A DNA stretch of 64,000 nucleotides. Origin: Selaginella tamariscina. Taxonomy: Eukaryota; Streptophyta; Lycopodiopsida; Selaginellales; Selaginellaceae. Positions 25,424-36,830 of the stretch are shown here, one piece after another. The translations under genes were made by a program, and so were the position numbers. Below the pieces are notes generated by a model that saw nothing but the letters and a program-made list of their open reading frames with translations, did no database searches and was not told the origin of the DNA. The DNA is taken from the NCBI GenBank assembly GCA_003024785.1, contig PUQB01000605.1:1-64000 (forward strand), given 5' to 3'. Position 1 is the stretch's first letter, and each line of letters opens with the position of its first letter.

Positions 25424-25960
25424 GGTGGAAGATGGGTATTTTGCATGCGCATCCGTGCGCTATGGATGTTTATTTGCACGCAAAGAATTCGTATCAATTT
25501 TGAAGGGCATGTATGAATCAAAACACGCGCCATTGAAGAAGCCACAGGATTGCAAGGAAAAGTCAGGACTATTTTCTGACTGTTCCTTGGAAAAGTTAGG
25601 TAATGGTGAGATGGATCCTGAAGAACATGTTCTCGAGGATGGCTAGATCTGAATGAACTAGTGTTGCAGACGTTTCAAGAGAAGTCAATCGGGCCGGACG
25701 AATTTGCTGCACAGACAGAATCGATATACCTCACCGTGGATTTCCAGACAGGAATGAGACACCTCACCATAATGGATGTGTGCCTCTACCTAAGCAACCA
25801 TGAATACAGTATTATTGGTAAGGAATTTGTGTTGCTTGACAAGGAAGCGGTGAGTGACGAGGATATTGAGTATCTAGACAAGGAACTGGCCAGAGTGGGC
25901 TTAAAGGGCAAAGGGTTGGGTGTTCACATGTTCTTTGAGTTATTAATAAACAAATTTTAT
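25424..25960 (+). CDS. Unknown gene family, copy 3
   Basis: After GGATTAAG the frame reads VEDGYFACASVRYGCLFARK, then EFVSILKGMYESKHAPLKK and an acidic stretch to a stop at 25644. Translation resumes in another frame with LQTFQEKSIGPDEFAAQ, then MDVCLYLSNHEYSIIGKEFV and KEAVSDEDIEYLDKELARVG. It is the copy closest to 7481-8060. Compared with copy 5 (50768) the first and last thirds are conserved while the middle is variable. Either an intron or a frame break separates the two open segments near 25645. Unknown function; possible small acidic regulatory protein, which is speculation. Confidence 0.55.
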
Positions 25961-26232
25961 TATGTCGTAAAAGTCACTATATTAAATTATATATTATTTA
26001 ATATAAATATAATGAATAAAGTTGATTATTATATTTTAATATAATTATTGCTTTTTAATTTTTGTAGAGATCTTTCACATATCCTTTTCCATTTAATTTC
26101 CGCACAAAAATAAATAATTGGATTAGACATCCTTTGTTTACAATTGTTAATCATATACTATTTATATCTCTATGAAGTATTTCACTCAACCCGAACCTAA
26201 AAAAGCAGTGTATTGTGTATGTGCGTGTATAT

Positions 26233-26560
26233 GCTTACATCTTCTTCCAATGTGAGCATTGCAAGAAGTTTAGCATGGCCGTTGTCCTTATTTATACCAT
26301 CATCTTCTGTCCTTGTATGCTGTGTTTGTTTTCTTAAACAGATGTATGTGTGATGAAGAATATTCCTTGGCACTTGTACTAATGATGCTCAAGTAATAAA
26401 TTGTTGAACATACTAAGTGCTTCGTCGAGTCACAATTATATTTGGAGTTTAATGCGTCCGCAAGTCCAGAACATCTCTCGCTCTATATATATAGAGAAAG
26501 CAGAAACTATATGTGCATATTTCAAAGCATATTTATATATCTGTATATTATATATATATA

Positions 26561-26593
<33 letters not shown>

Positions 26594-26700
26594 CGCGTGT
26601 GTGCACACCGACAGTCAAATGAATATAAAATATACATATATAGTGTGTGTGTATTTAATAAAATGCTCAGTCTTGTGCCATGCGAAGAGAATAAGAGGTT
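26233..26700 (+). repeat. Conserved noncoding module R, copy 2
   Basis: Matches 8283-8680 through the CTCAAGTAATAAATTGTTGAAC core, a (GT)n tract at about 26561-26588 and the GTATTTAATAAAATGC end. Confidence 0.7.
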
Positions 26701-26759
26701 CCAAGCATATTCTGAATATTCAAAATTTATTAAGAATATGCCTAGAATATTCCTAAACA

Positions 26760-27269
26760 CTGGTGTATATTAGCAAATGTATTTAAAATTATATTTGCCG
26801 ACCTAAATTAATGCGAAACATCATTTAATAAACTATAAGAAATTATGCTGGGACTTATGCCACCCCTTCACGTACATGTTAATTGGCTTAAGATTGAATA
26901 AGGGGGTTCATTATTCCTTCCACAACTAATAAGCAAGTGCGGAACCTCAATGTCCATTAGTAAATAAATGATGTTTGGATTCAGTCTAAGCACATAGTTG
27001 TAAATGAAATACATATACAAACAGGGCTTTAGCTCTTTGTCCTCTAAACTTAGATACAAGATGGATGTTGCAATACTAACCTTCATCATTTCAATCATGA
27101 ATGACACAATGAATGTTTCATGCCTTCCTCGTTGAACCACCTAGACCTTGCTAATATGCCTTTCAAATTATTTTGCATGGCCATAGTTCCTTGTTCTTTT
27201 GACATTTTGGTAGGTGTTCTCACGGAATGGCCATTGTAGTAAGGCAAACGCGTTGATCATGTTCCTCTT
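26760..27269. other. Noncoding or unrecognised sequence
   Basis: A minus-strand open stretch (26868-27140) has no recognised similarity. The composition shifts around 26820 towards the less AT-rich style of the locus that follows. Confidence 0.4.
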
Positions 27270-29326
27270 AGTGGCAACAAAGTCTTCTCTCTTAGGGTGG
27301 GAGCAAGAAAACCTAGGTCATGAACACCTAGTCCGGTTGTGTATGTCAAGCCAACTCAAGGGTTTCAAGAGCTAATGACCTTGTTCTAGAGGTTCGTGCG
27401 AGCACGAGACGATAATTAACAGATTACAATTGTTCTCACAATGAGTTCTAACGTCTCTAGGATAAAAATGAGCAACTTAAGAAGGAGACCTATGCACTTT
27501 GTATTTAAGTCGCGATGATACAACATGAATTGGATAAGGAGAAAGCATATTTCTTGAAGTATAAGGAACATGAGGAGGCCAAATATTATGAGGATACCCA
27601 TGACATGTTGTGAGGACATAGCAATAAATAAGAAAGGGATAATGTTAAAGGTAAGAAGTACTATGAAGAAAATAAGGATAGGAAGGTTCGTATGTATCTT
27701 AAAAAAAACCTACATAAGAAGGAAATTCTTATAAAGAGGAAAAGGAGAAAAAAAAAGAAAATGGAAGTCTCAAAAGGAAAAGAATGATGTGGTGAGAGAA
27801 GGATTATATGAAAATAGTTAAAGCAAGAGAGAAAGAGTCTCCATGCTTATTCTCTTGTATTTATGTTAACATATTATAAGATCTCTTGTATATAATCTAT
27901 ATATAATACTTTTAATGGATGTGTTTAACAAAGCAATAGTCAAAATTCATTTTTACCCTCGATTTCAAAGACTAGTCATTATGACATTATAAGGAAGTGA
28001 TTTAATATATTAGAGAGCAAACAAATGGAAAATGTTTAGCCCTTCCTAATTGTTCTGTGAATGTATTTATTAAATAAGAAAATGTGGGCTCTTTTGTTCA
28101 ACCCTCCGGACATTCTAGTGTGTCGTCTATTATCGAACAAGGTTGTTTGCCATGTGAACCTGGAGGACTTGAACAATTAGTGAGGAGCTTCAAGCGGGTA
28201 AGTGGGATACCTCTAAAGCACCACCTAATTCATCCTTTTTGTTAGTAGACCTGTGATAGAGGAGGATTTGGCAGAGCTGGCCAAGGATGAAACATGCTTG
28301 CTCTACATGAGGCATTTGAGAGGGAGCTTATAGAACTCAAGTACCAGGCATGGGCTCCTTTACTATTTAGGTGGTTATTCATGACTTGAATGATAACTAC
28401 AGGCTTCAAGCTTTACAGAAGTTGTACAAGGAGGAGGACAACAAAAAGCATGAGTTGTTTGTGTGAGAGCGAGCTTCATTAGGAAATTTGATGCAGATGA
28501 CCTCTAGCTTGTTACCATGTTTAAACAAATTAATAGGTAAATGAATAACTTATATAAATATGTCTAAGCAAATTGTTTGTTCTTCCAATTCATCCACTAC
28601 TTTTTTAAGACCACTTTGCCTCATTTATTGTTAGCTATCAAGACATGTTACCAGTGCGGAGGGGACATCAAAGATTTTGAATTTGTTGAGTGATAGTGAT
28701 TGTTTAGATATCCAACAATGGACGAAAAACGCACCAAGGAAAGTGGTTTGACATTCTTTGCCAAATTTGGTTTGTGCCAAGATAATGTTCAAGGTATACA
28801 CTTGATTACTCTTATCTTCCATCAATAACTATTGTTCTTTTCATAATAAGGTTGAGGAAGACTTGGAGAATGCTATGAAACGTGCCAAGGGAAATGCTAA
28901 AGTGGAAGCAGATTTGAAGCATCAAGTATACAAAAAGCACGATCGATGCATGATGAAGTTATTATCTATTATCAATCATGCCTTAGGTGGTGACTTGTTT
29001 CAAAGGGTCATTAGCATCCCTCTCAGGCAATGCCGTTGGATGGGGCTAAAGAAGCTGTATGCACTTTCAAAAGCTAGGATCATGAATGACTTGCGGATAT
29101 GGTGCTTAAACAAACTTGGCCACTTAGACATGAAGGATGAGCAAGAAAATCTAGGTAGGCTTGTCTGGAGTGCAAGACAATGAGTGGTTGAAGTGGTTCA
29201 CCATCGATCTTACAGCACGTGATGAGGCTATAGAGATCTTGGTGAACTTGCATGAGGACGGTGACAACCTAGGAACAAATGAGGACTTTTATGATTGGTT
29301 TGATGAGATGAGAGCTAGGTGCAAGA
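27270..29326 (+). pseudogene. 5' part of a degraded ParB-like/methyltransferase-like gene (locus B)
   Basis: 27520-27800 encodes a strongly charged Lys/Glu stretch (KYKEHEEAKYYEDTHD, KKYYEENKDRKVRMYL). 28090-28250 reads SSVSSIIEQGCLP with GGLEQLVRSFKRVSGIP, and 28370-28470 gives YRLQALQKLYKEEDNKKHEL; together these resemble the ParB-like pattern in the gene at 60056-63194. 28636-28690 contains CYQCGG. 28860-29326 is open in two frames (EEDLENAMKRAKGNAKVEAD; LTARDEAIEILVNLHEDGDN) and stops abruptly at the chromovirus left LTR. Stops and shifts are numerous. The continuation is at 35326-36830. Family assignment is inference from order and motif resemblance. Confidence 0.4.
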
Positions 29327-29331
29327 CTTTC

Positions 29332-29828
29332 TGTCACAACCCGATACAGGATGCAATATACAGGATACAGGTTACAGGATATGCTTATAAGATATACCTA
29401 CAGGATATGTTTGCAGGATATTCCTACATGATATACCTACAAGATATTCCTATAGGATATGCCTATAGGATATACCTACAGGATATTCCTACAGGATATG
29501 CCTATAGGATATACTACAGGATATGCCTAGAGGATAAGGGTCACTATTTTTAGCTCATGACCAATTAGACTCATGCAGATTAGCTTGGAGTTGTGAGCAT
29601 AAAAGCTGACCTAATTGTTGTACAATCAGTTACTATCAACACCAGTCTTTTTACGATCAATCTTGTCTTGTCTTGTTCTTTTCTCTTATCTTGTCTTGCT
29701 CCTTGCCTCTTGCTCTTGTCTTGTTCTGGTTCCTATTCCTGTTCTACTCCTTCCTTGTCCTGCTTCTGAGTCAAGCTTCCTTGTTCTCGGAATCTGCTCA
29801 CTTCCTTGTTCCTGGATGTGGCTTGACA
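29332..29828 (+). repeat. 5' LTR of the chromovirus, with 13-bp tandem repeats
   Basis: Begins TGTCACAACCCGATACAGG and ends TGGCTTGACA, giving TGTCA/TGACA termini. 29366-29535 is an array of about 13-bp units of the form AGGATATnCCTAy. The pyrimidine-rich right half contains repeats of CTTGTCTTG words. Confidence 0.88.
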
Positions 29829-29925
29829 ATTTGATAATAACTGCTTTCATAGCTTTCCAATTTTCAGCTACTTTTTTTTCCTTGATTCTTCTCCTTCGTT
29901 TTCCTCCTTTTTTCTTTCATAGATC

Positions 29926-30882
29926 ATGGCCGATTTTGAGCAATTTCAACGGAGCACCAAATATTGCTTCATGAGCTGGCCACTTTGCGCCAAGTGGTCA
30001 CAGATCTGCAAGGTTCCACCAATGTGGCGCATGCAGTTGCTGATGCATCCTCCAAGCTACTGCACAGGCTCTCTCTCAAGCATCCGTGGTTTCCTCTCCA
30101 TCAAACACTTTTAGAGCCGAAGATCAGCATGCCGAAAAAGTTTAATGGCAAATGCCGATTTCCAAGGGTTCTGAATCAGATAGGCTTTTGATCTGCATGC
30201 AACCACACTGCTACTCAATTGATGCAAAAGGTTGGCCTTTTGGCATCCTACTATTGGATCTCCATGGGCTTGGGTTGCCCCTTTGCTGGAGCGTGAACCC
30301 ATTGATGGAAGACTTTGAAGGTTTCGTGGCTGCCTTTGAAGCTTACTTTGGAGATCCGATAAGTACCGTTCTGCATGCACGAAGTTACGAAAGCTCACAC
30401 AAGGATCTCGACCAGCTTCTGTCTATGCATCCAAATTTCAGCAACTTTGCACGAACATTCCATGGGATGAGACTGCATTGATTAAACACTTTCGTTTTGG
30501 GTTGAGGGATGACGTGAAGGACCTTCTCCTTACGTTACCGGATGCCCAAACATTAGCGGAGATCATGCAACAGGCTGTTCGCTGCGACAATCGCTTGTTC
30601 AAGTGTCGTCAGAAAAATTCCATCAGCAGTTCCTGCAAACCAATCCTATAACATGGTACATACTCCTGCGACACTTTAGTAGTTCCTATGGAGGTTGAGA
30701 AATACAAGTGTGGCTCACTTTTCGCTGCTGAGAAGCAACGTCGCCGCAGTGAGAATCTATGTTTGTATTGTGGTGAAGCAGGACACAAGGTGGCAGAATG
30801 TCCTATTAAAGCCAGGAAGTTCAAGACGCGTGAAGTTGAAGCTGAAGTTCAGTCGGAAAACTTCAATGTTCACTTCGTCTAG
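29926..30882 (+). pseudogene. gag: Chromovirus gag
   Basis: The N-terminal coil is LATLRQVVTDLQGSTNVAHA. The capsid-like part contains NPLMEDFEGFVAAFEAYFGD and HFRFGLRDDVKDLLLTLPDA. A zinc knuckle [14 protein letters not shown] (CX2CX4HX4C) lies at about 30763-30805. The frame changes several times, for example between about 30100 and 30160, and near 30480. Confidence 0.75.
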
Positions 30883-30989
30883 GAGCCACGAAGTTGGACG
30901 TAGGTGCAGGCTCCATTGGTGCTGCTCATACCATTCCATCACTCAAGTTTCCTGTACACATTCATCTAATAATCGAGAGCTCAAGGAGT

Positions 30990-31340
30990 TTGCCTGTTAG
31001 ACACTGGTGCAAATGCATGCTTCATGGATGACACTTTTAACTCAACATGGCATTCCGGTGGTGAAGTTGAAGTGCAGTTCCTGTAGAGGTGGCCGATGTC
31101 GTCTGATTGCTTTTGACATAGTTACCATGCTACCAAATCTCTCTTGTAGTCATGGTGCATTCAACTGTTCGATTTCTTCAACTTGATCAAGACTCGGTCG
31201 ACTCCCATCATTTTGGGCATGCCATGGTTCGTTGCAAATCCTCAGATCACTGAGGTCTAGGACACTCACGTTTTCCTCTCTGGCAACCAGGATCAATCCT
31301 GTACCTTCCTGTGTGCAGATACATCCTTAGTGTTGAGGCA
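30990..31340 (+). pseudogene. Chromovirus aspartic protease region
   Basis: LLDTGANACFMDDT at about 30995-31040 is the retropepsin active-site motif. A GMPWF-like segment near 31218-31235 is typical of the downstream part of plant gypsy proteases. Stop codons and frame changes intervene. Confidence 0.6.
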
Positions 31341-31877
31341 GTACAAGCTACAGGATTGATGTGCATGTTCCTGTATCAGTGTTGAAGACTCCTCCTCGAC
31401 AGGATTCACCTCATGTCAGTTCCTTAGCACATCCGCAGGCTCTCTCCACTCCTTAAGTTTGCGGATTCTGTACAGGGTTCTTCCAATCCTGTATCAGTGT
31501 CGAAGGTTCCTCCTCAAAATCCACCTCTTATTGGTTTGTCAACACACTCACAGGCTCTTCCTCACTCCTGTGCATCCACGGACTTCTGTACAGGATTCTT
31601 CCAATCCTGTACACTTGTCAACATCCACACATGTTTCTCCCAATCCTGCCTTTTTCATTACTCTTTTTGTTCCACCCCCCAAGATCCTTCCTCTCTTTTC
31701 TCTTCTCCGAGTTCTTACCACTACCATGCATGAACTTGCCACTGATCCTGCTCCTTTTCATTTTTTCCTTCCAAGTAACTCCTACGTCCTCTTCTACCTT
31801 TCCTGTATATGACTCCCCTGTTTTTCAATCTCCTTCTCCTTTCCTTCTTCTTCTCCTCCTTCTTCCCTACCATCCAA

Positions 31878-33240
31878 GTATCACTCCTTTCAAGACGTTT
31901 TTGACAAGCACAAGGCTGCAGTTCTTCCTGTTCACAGGTCCTACGACTGTCCTATCGATCTTGTGGAAGGAAAGACTCCACCGTTCGGACCGATTTATGC
32001 ACTGTCACCTACAGAATTGGAGGTTCTTCGTCAGTACATCGAGGAAAACTTGGCATCCGGCTTCATTCGTCACTCAAAGTCCCCTGGGAGCACCTATCTT
32101 CTTTGTCAAGAAGAAAGATGGGAGTTTACGTTTGGTTGTGGACTACAAGGTTTGAATCAAGTCACCATTCGGAACGGTACCTTGCCATTGATCCCAACTT
32201 CTCGATCGGCTGCAAGGAAAGCAAAGGTTTCACGAAGATCGACTTACGAGGGGCTTACAATCTTGTACGGATTCGTCCAGGCGATGAGTGGAAGACTGCC
32301 TTTCGTACAAGGTATGGACACTTCGAGTACACGGTGATGCCTTTCGGACTTACCAATGCCCCAGCCGTGTTCCAACACATGGTGAACGACATCTTTCGTG
32401 ACTTCTTGGACCAGTTTGTGGTATCTACCTCGATGACATTTTGATTTTCTCCAAGGACCAGGCGGCTCATGACAAGCATGTACGATAGTCTACAAGGCTT
32501 CGCGAGCATGGCCTGTATGCGAAGTTGGAGAAGTGTTTCTTTGACAGGGATACTGTGGAGTTCTTGGGCTACATCGTCTCTCCTGCTGGCGTTTCCATGG
32601 ACATGCACAAGGTGAAGACTATCGAGTGGGAGAGGCCCAAGTCTGTACGAGACGTACAATGTTTCCTTGGCTTTGCAAACTTCTACAGGCGTTTCATACA
32701 GGACTTCTCCAAGCGTGTACTTCCACTCACGGAACTCACCAAGCGCACAGGAGTGTTTCTCTTGGTCCGACAAGGCGGAACATGCATTCACAACACTCAA
32801 GGAGCCTTCACGACAGCTCCGATTTTAGCACATCCTGATCCTTCTCGTCCTTCTTCGTTGAAGCAGATGCCTCGGATTTTGCAGTAGGATCTGTTCCTAT
32901 CACAAGTTGGAGAAGACAAGTTGCTTCATCCTGTAGCTTTTCACTCTCGTAAGTTCCTTTCGGCGGAGATCAATTACGAGATTCATGACAAGGAACTCAA
33001 GGCCATTGTGGATTCGTTCGAGGAGTGGCGGCATTTCCTGGAAGGTGCTGCATCCTGTACAAGTTCTTACGGATCACAAGAACCTGGAGTATTTTCAAAC
33101 GGCTCGAGTTCTCAGTCGGCGACAGGCTAGGTGGGCGGAGTTCCTATCACGTTTTGATTTCGTCATCATCTACAGGCCTGGTTTTCGAAAATGGCAAGGC
33201 GGATGCATTGTCTAGGCGCTCTTACCTTGCACCGCCCGGG
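31878..33240 (+). pseudogene. pol: Chromovirus reverse transcriptase and RNase H
   Basis: Motifs in order: [20 protein letters not shown] near 31895, [15 protein letters not shown] at about 32105-32150, [15 protein letters not shown] near 32235, [18 protein letters not shown] near 32340, catalytic YLDDILIFS near 32425-32450, and FLGFANFYRRFI near 32665-32697. RNase H follows with [10 protein letters not shown] near 32865 and [15 protein letters not shown] near 32966. At least five frame changes are needed to connect these. Confidence 0.88.
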
Positions 33241-33439
33241 ATCCTGCATATGACTGTCAAAAGCAAGTGTTGTTGGGTCCTGATCGACTTCGGCTTGCAG
33301 CACTACAAGTTCATCAGGCTCCACAGATTCCACACTCCTACAGGACATCCGTTTGCAGTTGGCTACAGACGACTTGGCAAGGAATGTGTTTTCACACATT
33401 AGTCCTGACATCGCAAGTTCCTCTTCCTCCAGTTCCCGT

Positions 33440-34240
33440 ACAGACTACAAGTTGTTGCCATACAGGACGGACTCCTGTACCGGGAAGGTCTCCTGTACGT
33501 TCCTGTTGGTGTTTGCAGGACTCGTGTGGTACAGGATTGTCATGATACCCCGGCTACAGGACATTTTGGTGTGGCCAAGACAGTTGAGTTGGTGACTCGC
33601 AACTATTGGTGGCCTGGGTTGCGAGGTTTTGTGGAAAGTTTGTACGGAGTTGTGACACGAAGATGCCTCGTCATGCCCTCTGGTCTTCTTCGTCCTCTTC
33701 CTGTTCCTTCTGCTCCTTGGAGATCCATTTTTATGGATTTCCTCACAGATCTTCCTCCTCTCGGATTTGATGCAGTTCTTGTGGTGGTTGACCGTTTCAC
33801 CAAACAGGCTCATTTCCTACCATGTCACAAGACTGCTACAGGCCAGACAACTGCTGAGTTGGTGATCGTGAAGTATTCCGACATCATGGTCTTCCTGAGA
33901 GCATTGTTTCTATCGAGGCCCACAATTCATGTCCAAGTTTTGGAGAGAACTTCTCCGGAGTCTACAGGTTAAAGCGGACCTTTCTTCAGGATACCATCCA
34001 CAAACTGATGGGCAGTCAGAACGCACAATTCAGACCTTGGAGCAATATCTTCGCTGCTTCATCAGTTACCAACAGGATAACTGGTTGGACCTTCTTCCAA
34101 TGGCGGAGTTTGCCTACAACAACTCCGTTCACGCATCTACAGGCCAGACACCTTTCTTTGCTCTTACAGGCTACCATCCACGTTTTGACTTTACTCTCTG
34201 CTCCTCCTGCTTCTCCTTCTTCCCTCTGCAGTACAGGATC
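33440..34240 (+). pseudogene. Chromovirus integrase
   Basis: An HH-CC-type N-terminal zinc region (CHDTPATGHFGVAKT near 33530-33580) is followed by NYWWPGLRGFVE. The core has SIFMDFLTDLPP and VLVVVDRFTKQAHFLP (33725-33815). Its last part has GYHPQTDGQSERTIQTLEQY and EFAYNNSVHASTGQTPF (33985-34160). One frame break lies between 33870 and 33935. Confidence 0.85.
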
Positions 34241-34575
34241 GTCTCCAGCATCTTCGTCAGTACATGAGGATCTCCGGGTTCATCTTCAGCAGGCACAGAA
34301 CGGTACAAGCATCATGCTGATGCTCATCAACCGGCACCTGCATACAAGATTGGTGATCTCGTGTGGCTTCTTCGTCGGCATATTCGCACCAACAGGCCTT
34401 CTTCTAAGTTGGATTTTCAACGATTGGGCCCTTACAGGATTGCGGCTGAGGTCAATCCTGTAGCTTTCCGACTCGAGTTACCATCTACGGTGAAACTTCA
34501 TCCTGTGTTTCACACTTTTGTTAGCCGTATCATCCTTCTTCTCTTCCTGGTCGTGCTTCTTCTCCTCCCCCTCCT

Positions 34576-34761
34576 GTGGTCATTGATGGTGAACCTGAGT
34601 ACGAAGTTGCAGCCATCCTTGATTCTCGTATTCATCGTCGCCAACTTCAATACTTGGTGGATTGGAAAGGTTATTTGCCTACCGATCGCACTTGGGAACC
34701 TGCATCCAACTTACTCCATGCTTCTTCCAAAGTTGTTGCTTTCCATCGCATTATCTGCTAA
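34576..34761 (+). pseudogene. Chromodomain at the integrase C-terminus
   Basis: EYEVAAILDSR, LQYLVDWKGY and DRTWEPASNLL form a canonical chromodomain, with aromatic cage positions Y, W and W visible. In chromoviruses this domain directs insertion to heterochromatin marks. It is in a different frame from the preceding integrase tail (34361-34575). Confidence 0.85.
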
Positions 34762-34804
34762 ACTAGGTCCCAAGACTCGTGGAACTCGTCTTAGGAGGAG
34801 GTGC

Positions 34805-35320
34805 TGTCACGACCCGATACAGATGCAGGATATAGGATACGGGTTACAGGATATGCCTATAAAATACCTAATATGCCTGCAGGATATTCCTACAGGATAT
34901 ACCTACAGGATATGCTATAGGATATCCTACAGGATATTCCTATAGGATATATCTACAGGATATTCCTACAGGATATGCCTATAGGATATACTACAGGATA
35001 TGCCTAGAGGATAAGGGTCACTATTTTTAGTTCATGACCAAATTAGACTCATGACTAGATTAGCTTGGAGTTGTGAGCATAAATCTCCGACATAATTGTT
35101 GTACAATTAGTCTTTCTACGTCAATATTGTCTTGTCTTGTTCTTGTCTTGTCTTGCTCCTTGCCTCCTGCTCTTGTCTTGTCTTACTCCTTGTCTTTTGC
35201 TCTTGTCTTGTTCCTGGTTCCCAGTTCCTGTCCTGCTCCAGTTTTTTGTCTTGCTTCTAAGTTAAGCTTCCTTGTTTTCAGAATCCTGTTCACTTCCTTG
35301 TTTCTGGATCGTGGCTTGAC
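34805..35320 (+). repeat. 3' LTR of the chromovirus
   Basis: Begins TGTCACGACCCGATACAG and ends GGCTTGAC; the terminal A seen in the 5' LTR is missing. It carries the same 13-bp AGGATATnCCTAy array (about 34850-35005). The clear difference from the 5' LTR indicates an old insertion. Confidence 0.88.
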
Positions 35321-35325
35321 CTTTC

Positions 35326-36830
35326 GTGTTCCAACCTTTTCTTGAGTGTATTTGATTCATGTTCTCTATTGAGCTAAAGAATTTCTTCAAGCGAGAGGAG
35401 TCCACCAAAAGGATGATTTGGAGGTATGTAGTAGTTTTCAATATTGCTTGAACTGACATGTGGTATAAATTTGCAATGGTAAAAGAAAGTCGAGCTCTAG
35501 ATGGACCACAAGCTCTCCTCATATGTGGAGCAAGAGGACATTTTCGCTAACCCTATTTGAGTATTAGCACATGCCTTTTGGTTGGACTTTTCAAAGGATG
35601 AACTATCGGCTTGGGAAGCATGCATGCATGCATAAGTTGCACATTGATGAACTACCATCACTGATATGGCAACTTGAGGAAGTGAAGACAATTTTGAAGA
35701 CAAGGACCAAGAAATAGATTGCACCTTTAGCAAAGGTAACTACTCATGTTCCTAGAGCTTGTAGCACATTAGGTTTGCCCCCAACCGCTCCATTGTCACT
35801 CCTCCCGAAGGTGTTTCCAACAAAAGGTACTTTAGATATTAAGGACAATTTTTGTTATTCATTCCAACATTGGCTACCACTCGTGGCAAGTATGACTTAG
35901 CCATGTATAACATTGAGGAGATGGGTAGGTCTTTCTTTAACAAGGGTGTTGAGTGGCAAGAAACTTACAACAAGTTGCAAGATTTGGTTAGCGAACGTCA
36001 CACCATAGACTTCTCAAACAAGGTTTTTAAAGGAGCTGGTTGAGTACAACTTCAATCTTGTCATCCTAGATCTCCCCAATGGCTTGGAGCCTCTACCTTC
36101 ATCCTTGGACAATAACATGTTGCATCTTGATGCAGTAAGGTTTGATGAAACTCTTCAGTTCACATGTCCATAAATGGTTACATGGTGGTCTTTGCAATGA
36201 CCTCCATGATCTATAGAGTTGTACAAGCGGCTAATGTCGTCAAACTTGGACTTTCAGCAATATATTTCATCCACCACATGCATGGATGAGAATATTGTCA
36301 TAGGATCAAGGTATTCCTCACGATTATTATCTTAATCTAATTGACTTAATTTAGTTTTTAGGAATCTTTATTTGTTATGTTGTTGTCTAATCCTTTAGAA
36401 CTTCATTGGTGAACAATCCACTACAGCTAGGGAGTATAATCGTTGTCAACATACCAAATTACTACCAATTTGCATGGTCATAGTTCTTTGGGATGTTTCA
36501 CCTAAATGTACTTGTAGGCTTCCTCTACAACCCAGGAATGTGCGACTAATGCAACTAGTCATCAACATGCTTACAAGGTAGGGTGATCTTGTTTGGGATA
36601 TAGGGTTAGGTAATGGATCATCTTTGGTGATCGATTTTGGCAAAAACATCTTGGGAATGGAGAGGTCGTTTGAGTTGGTAAGGATTGCCAACGTGAGGAT
36701 CACGAGTGACGTTAGATTAACTAAGATATTGACTCAACCACTTTCTAGTGTAACTCAAGAAAGCAGTTTCAAAATTGCAACGATGTTGAAGAAGAAGAGA
36801 TGTTTTAGTTGTAGGCTACAATAAATGTAG
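35326..36830 (+). pseudogene. 3' part of locus B: degraded DNA-methyltransferase-like region
   Basis: Segments read SSYVEQEDIFANP and FWLDFSKDELSAWEAC (about 35500-35630), then NIEEMGRSFFNKGVEWQET (about 35905-35965). A stretch NFNLVILDLPNGLEPLPSSL at about 36050-36110 resembles motif IV (D/N/S-P-P-Y class) of amino-methyltransferases. GDLVWDIGLGNGSSLVI with KNILGMERS at about 36577-36665 resembles motif I (GDLVLDPF-GSGTT...GIE). The order IV before I matches beta-class N4/N6 enzymes and the gene at 60056-63194. Frame breaks and stops are present. An alternative is another Rossmann-fold enzyme, but the pairing of both motifs favours a methyltransferase. Confidence 0.45.

Larger units (their letters stand above)
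29327..35325 (+). mobile_element. Ty3/gypsy chromovirus, full length but inactivated, with CTTTC target site duplication
   Basis: LTRs at 29332-29828 and 34805-35320 both start TGTCAC and end GGCTTGAC(A). The flanking 5-mers are identical: CTTTC at 29327-29331 and at 35321-35325. Internal order is gag, CCHC knuckle, aspartic protease (LDTGAN), reverse transcriptase ([10 protein letters not shown]), RNase H, integrase (GYHPQTDGQSER) and chromodomain, as in chromoviruses. A polypurine tract (AGGAGGAGGTGC) sits against the 3' LTR. I see no classic initiator-tRNA primer site after the 5' LTR. Numerous one-base frame breaks make it non-functional as written. It interrupts locus B between its ParB-like and methyltransferase-like parts. 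Confidence 0.9.

Noticed and set aside
31459-31950. Long open frames rich in Ser, Pro, Leu and Phe
   Set aside because: They are the low-complexity pyrimidine-rich linker between protease and reverse transcriptase of the chromovirus, not separate genes.
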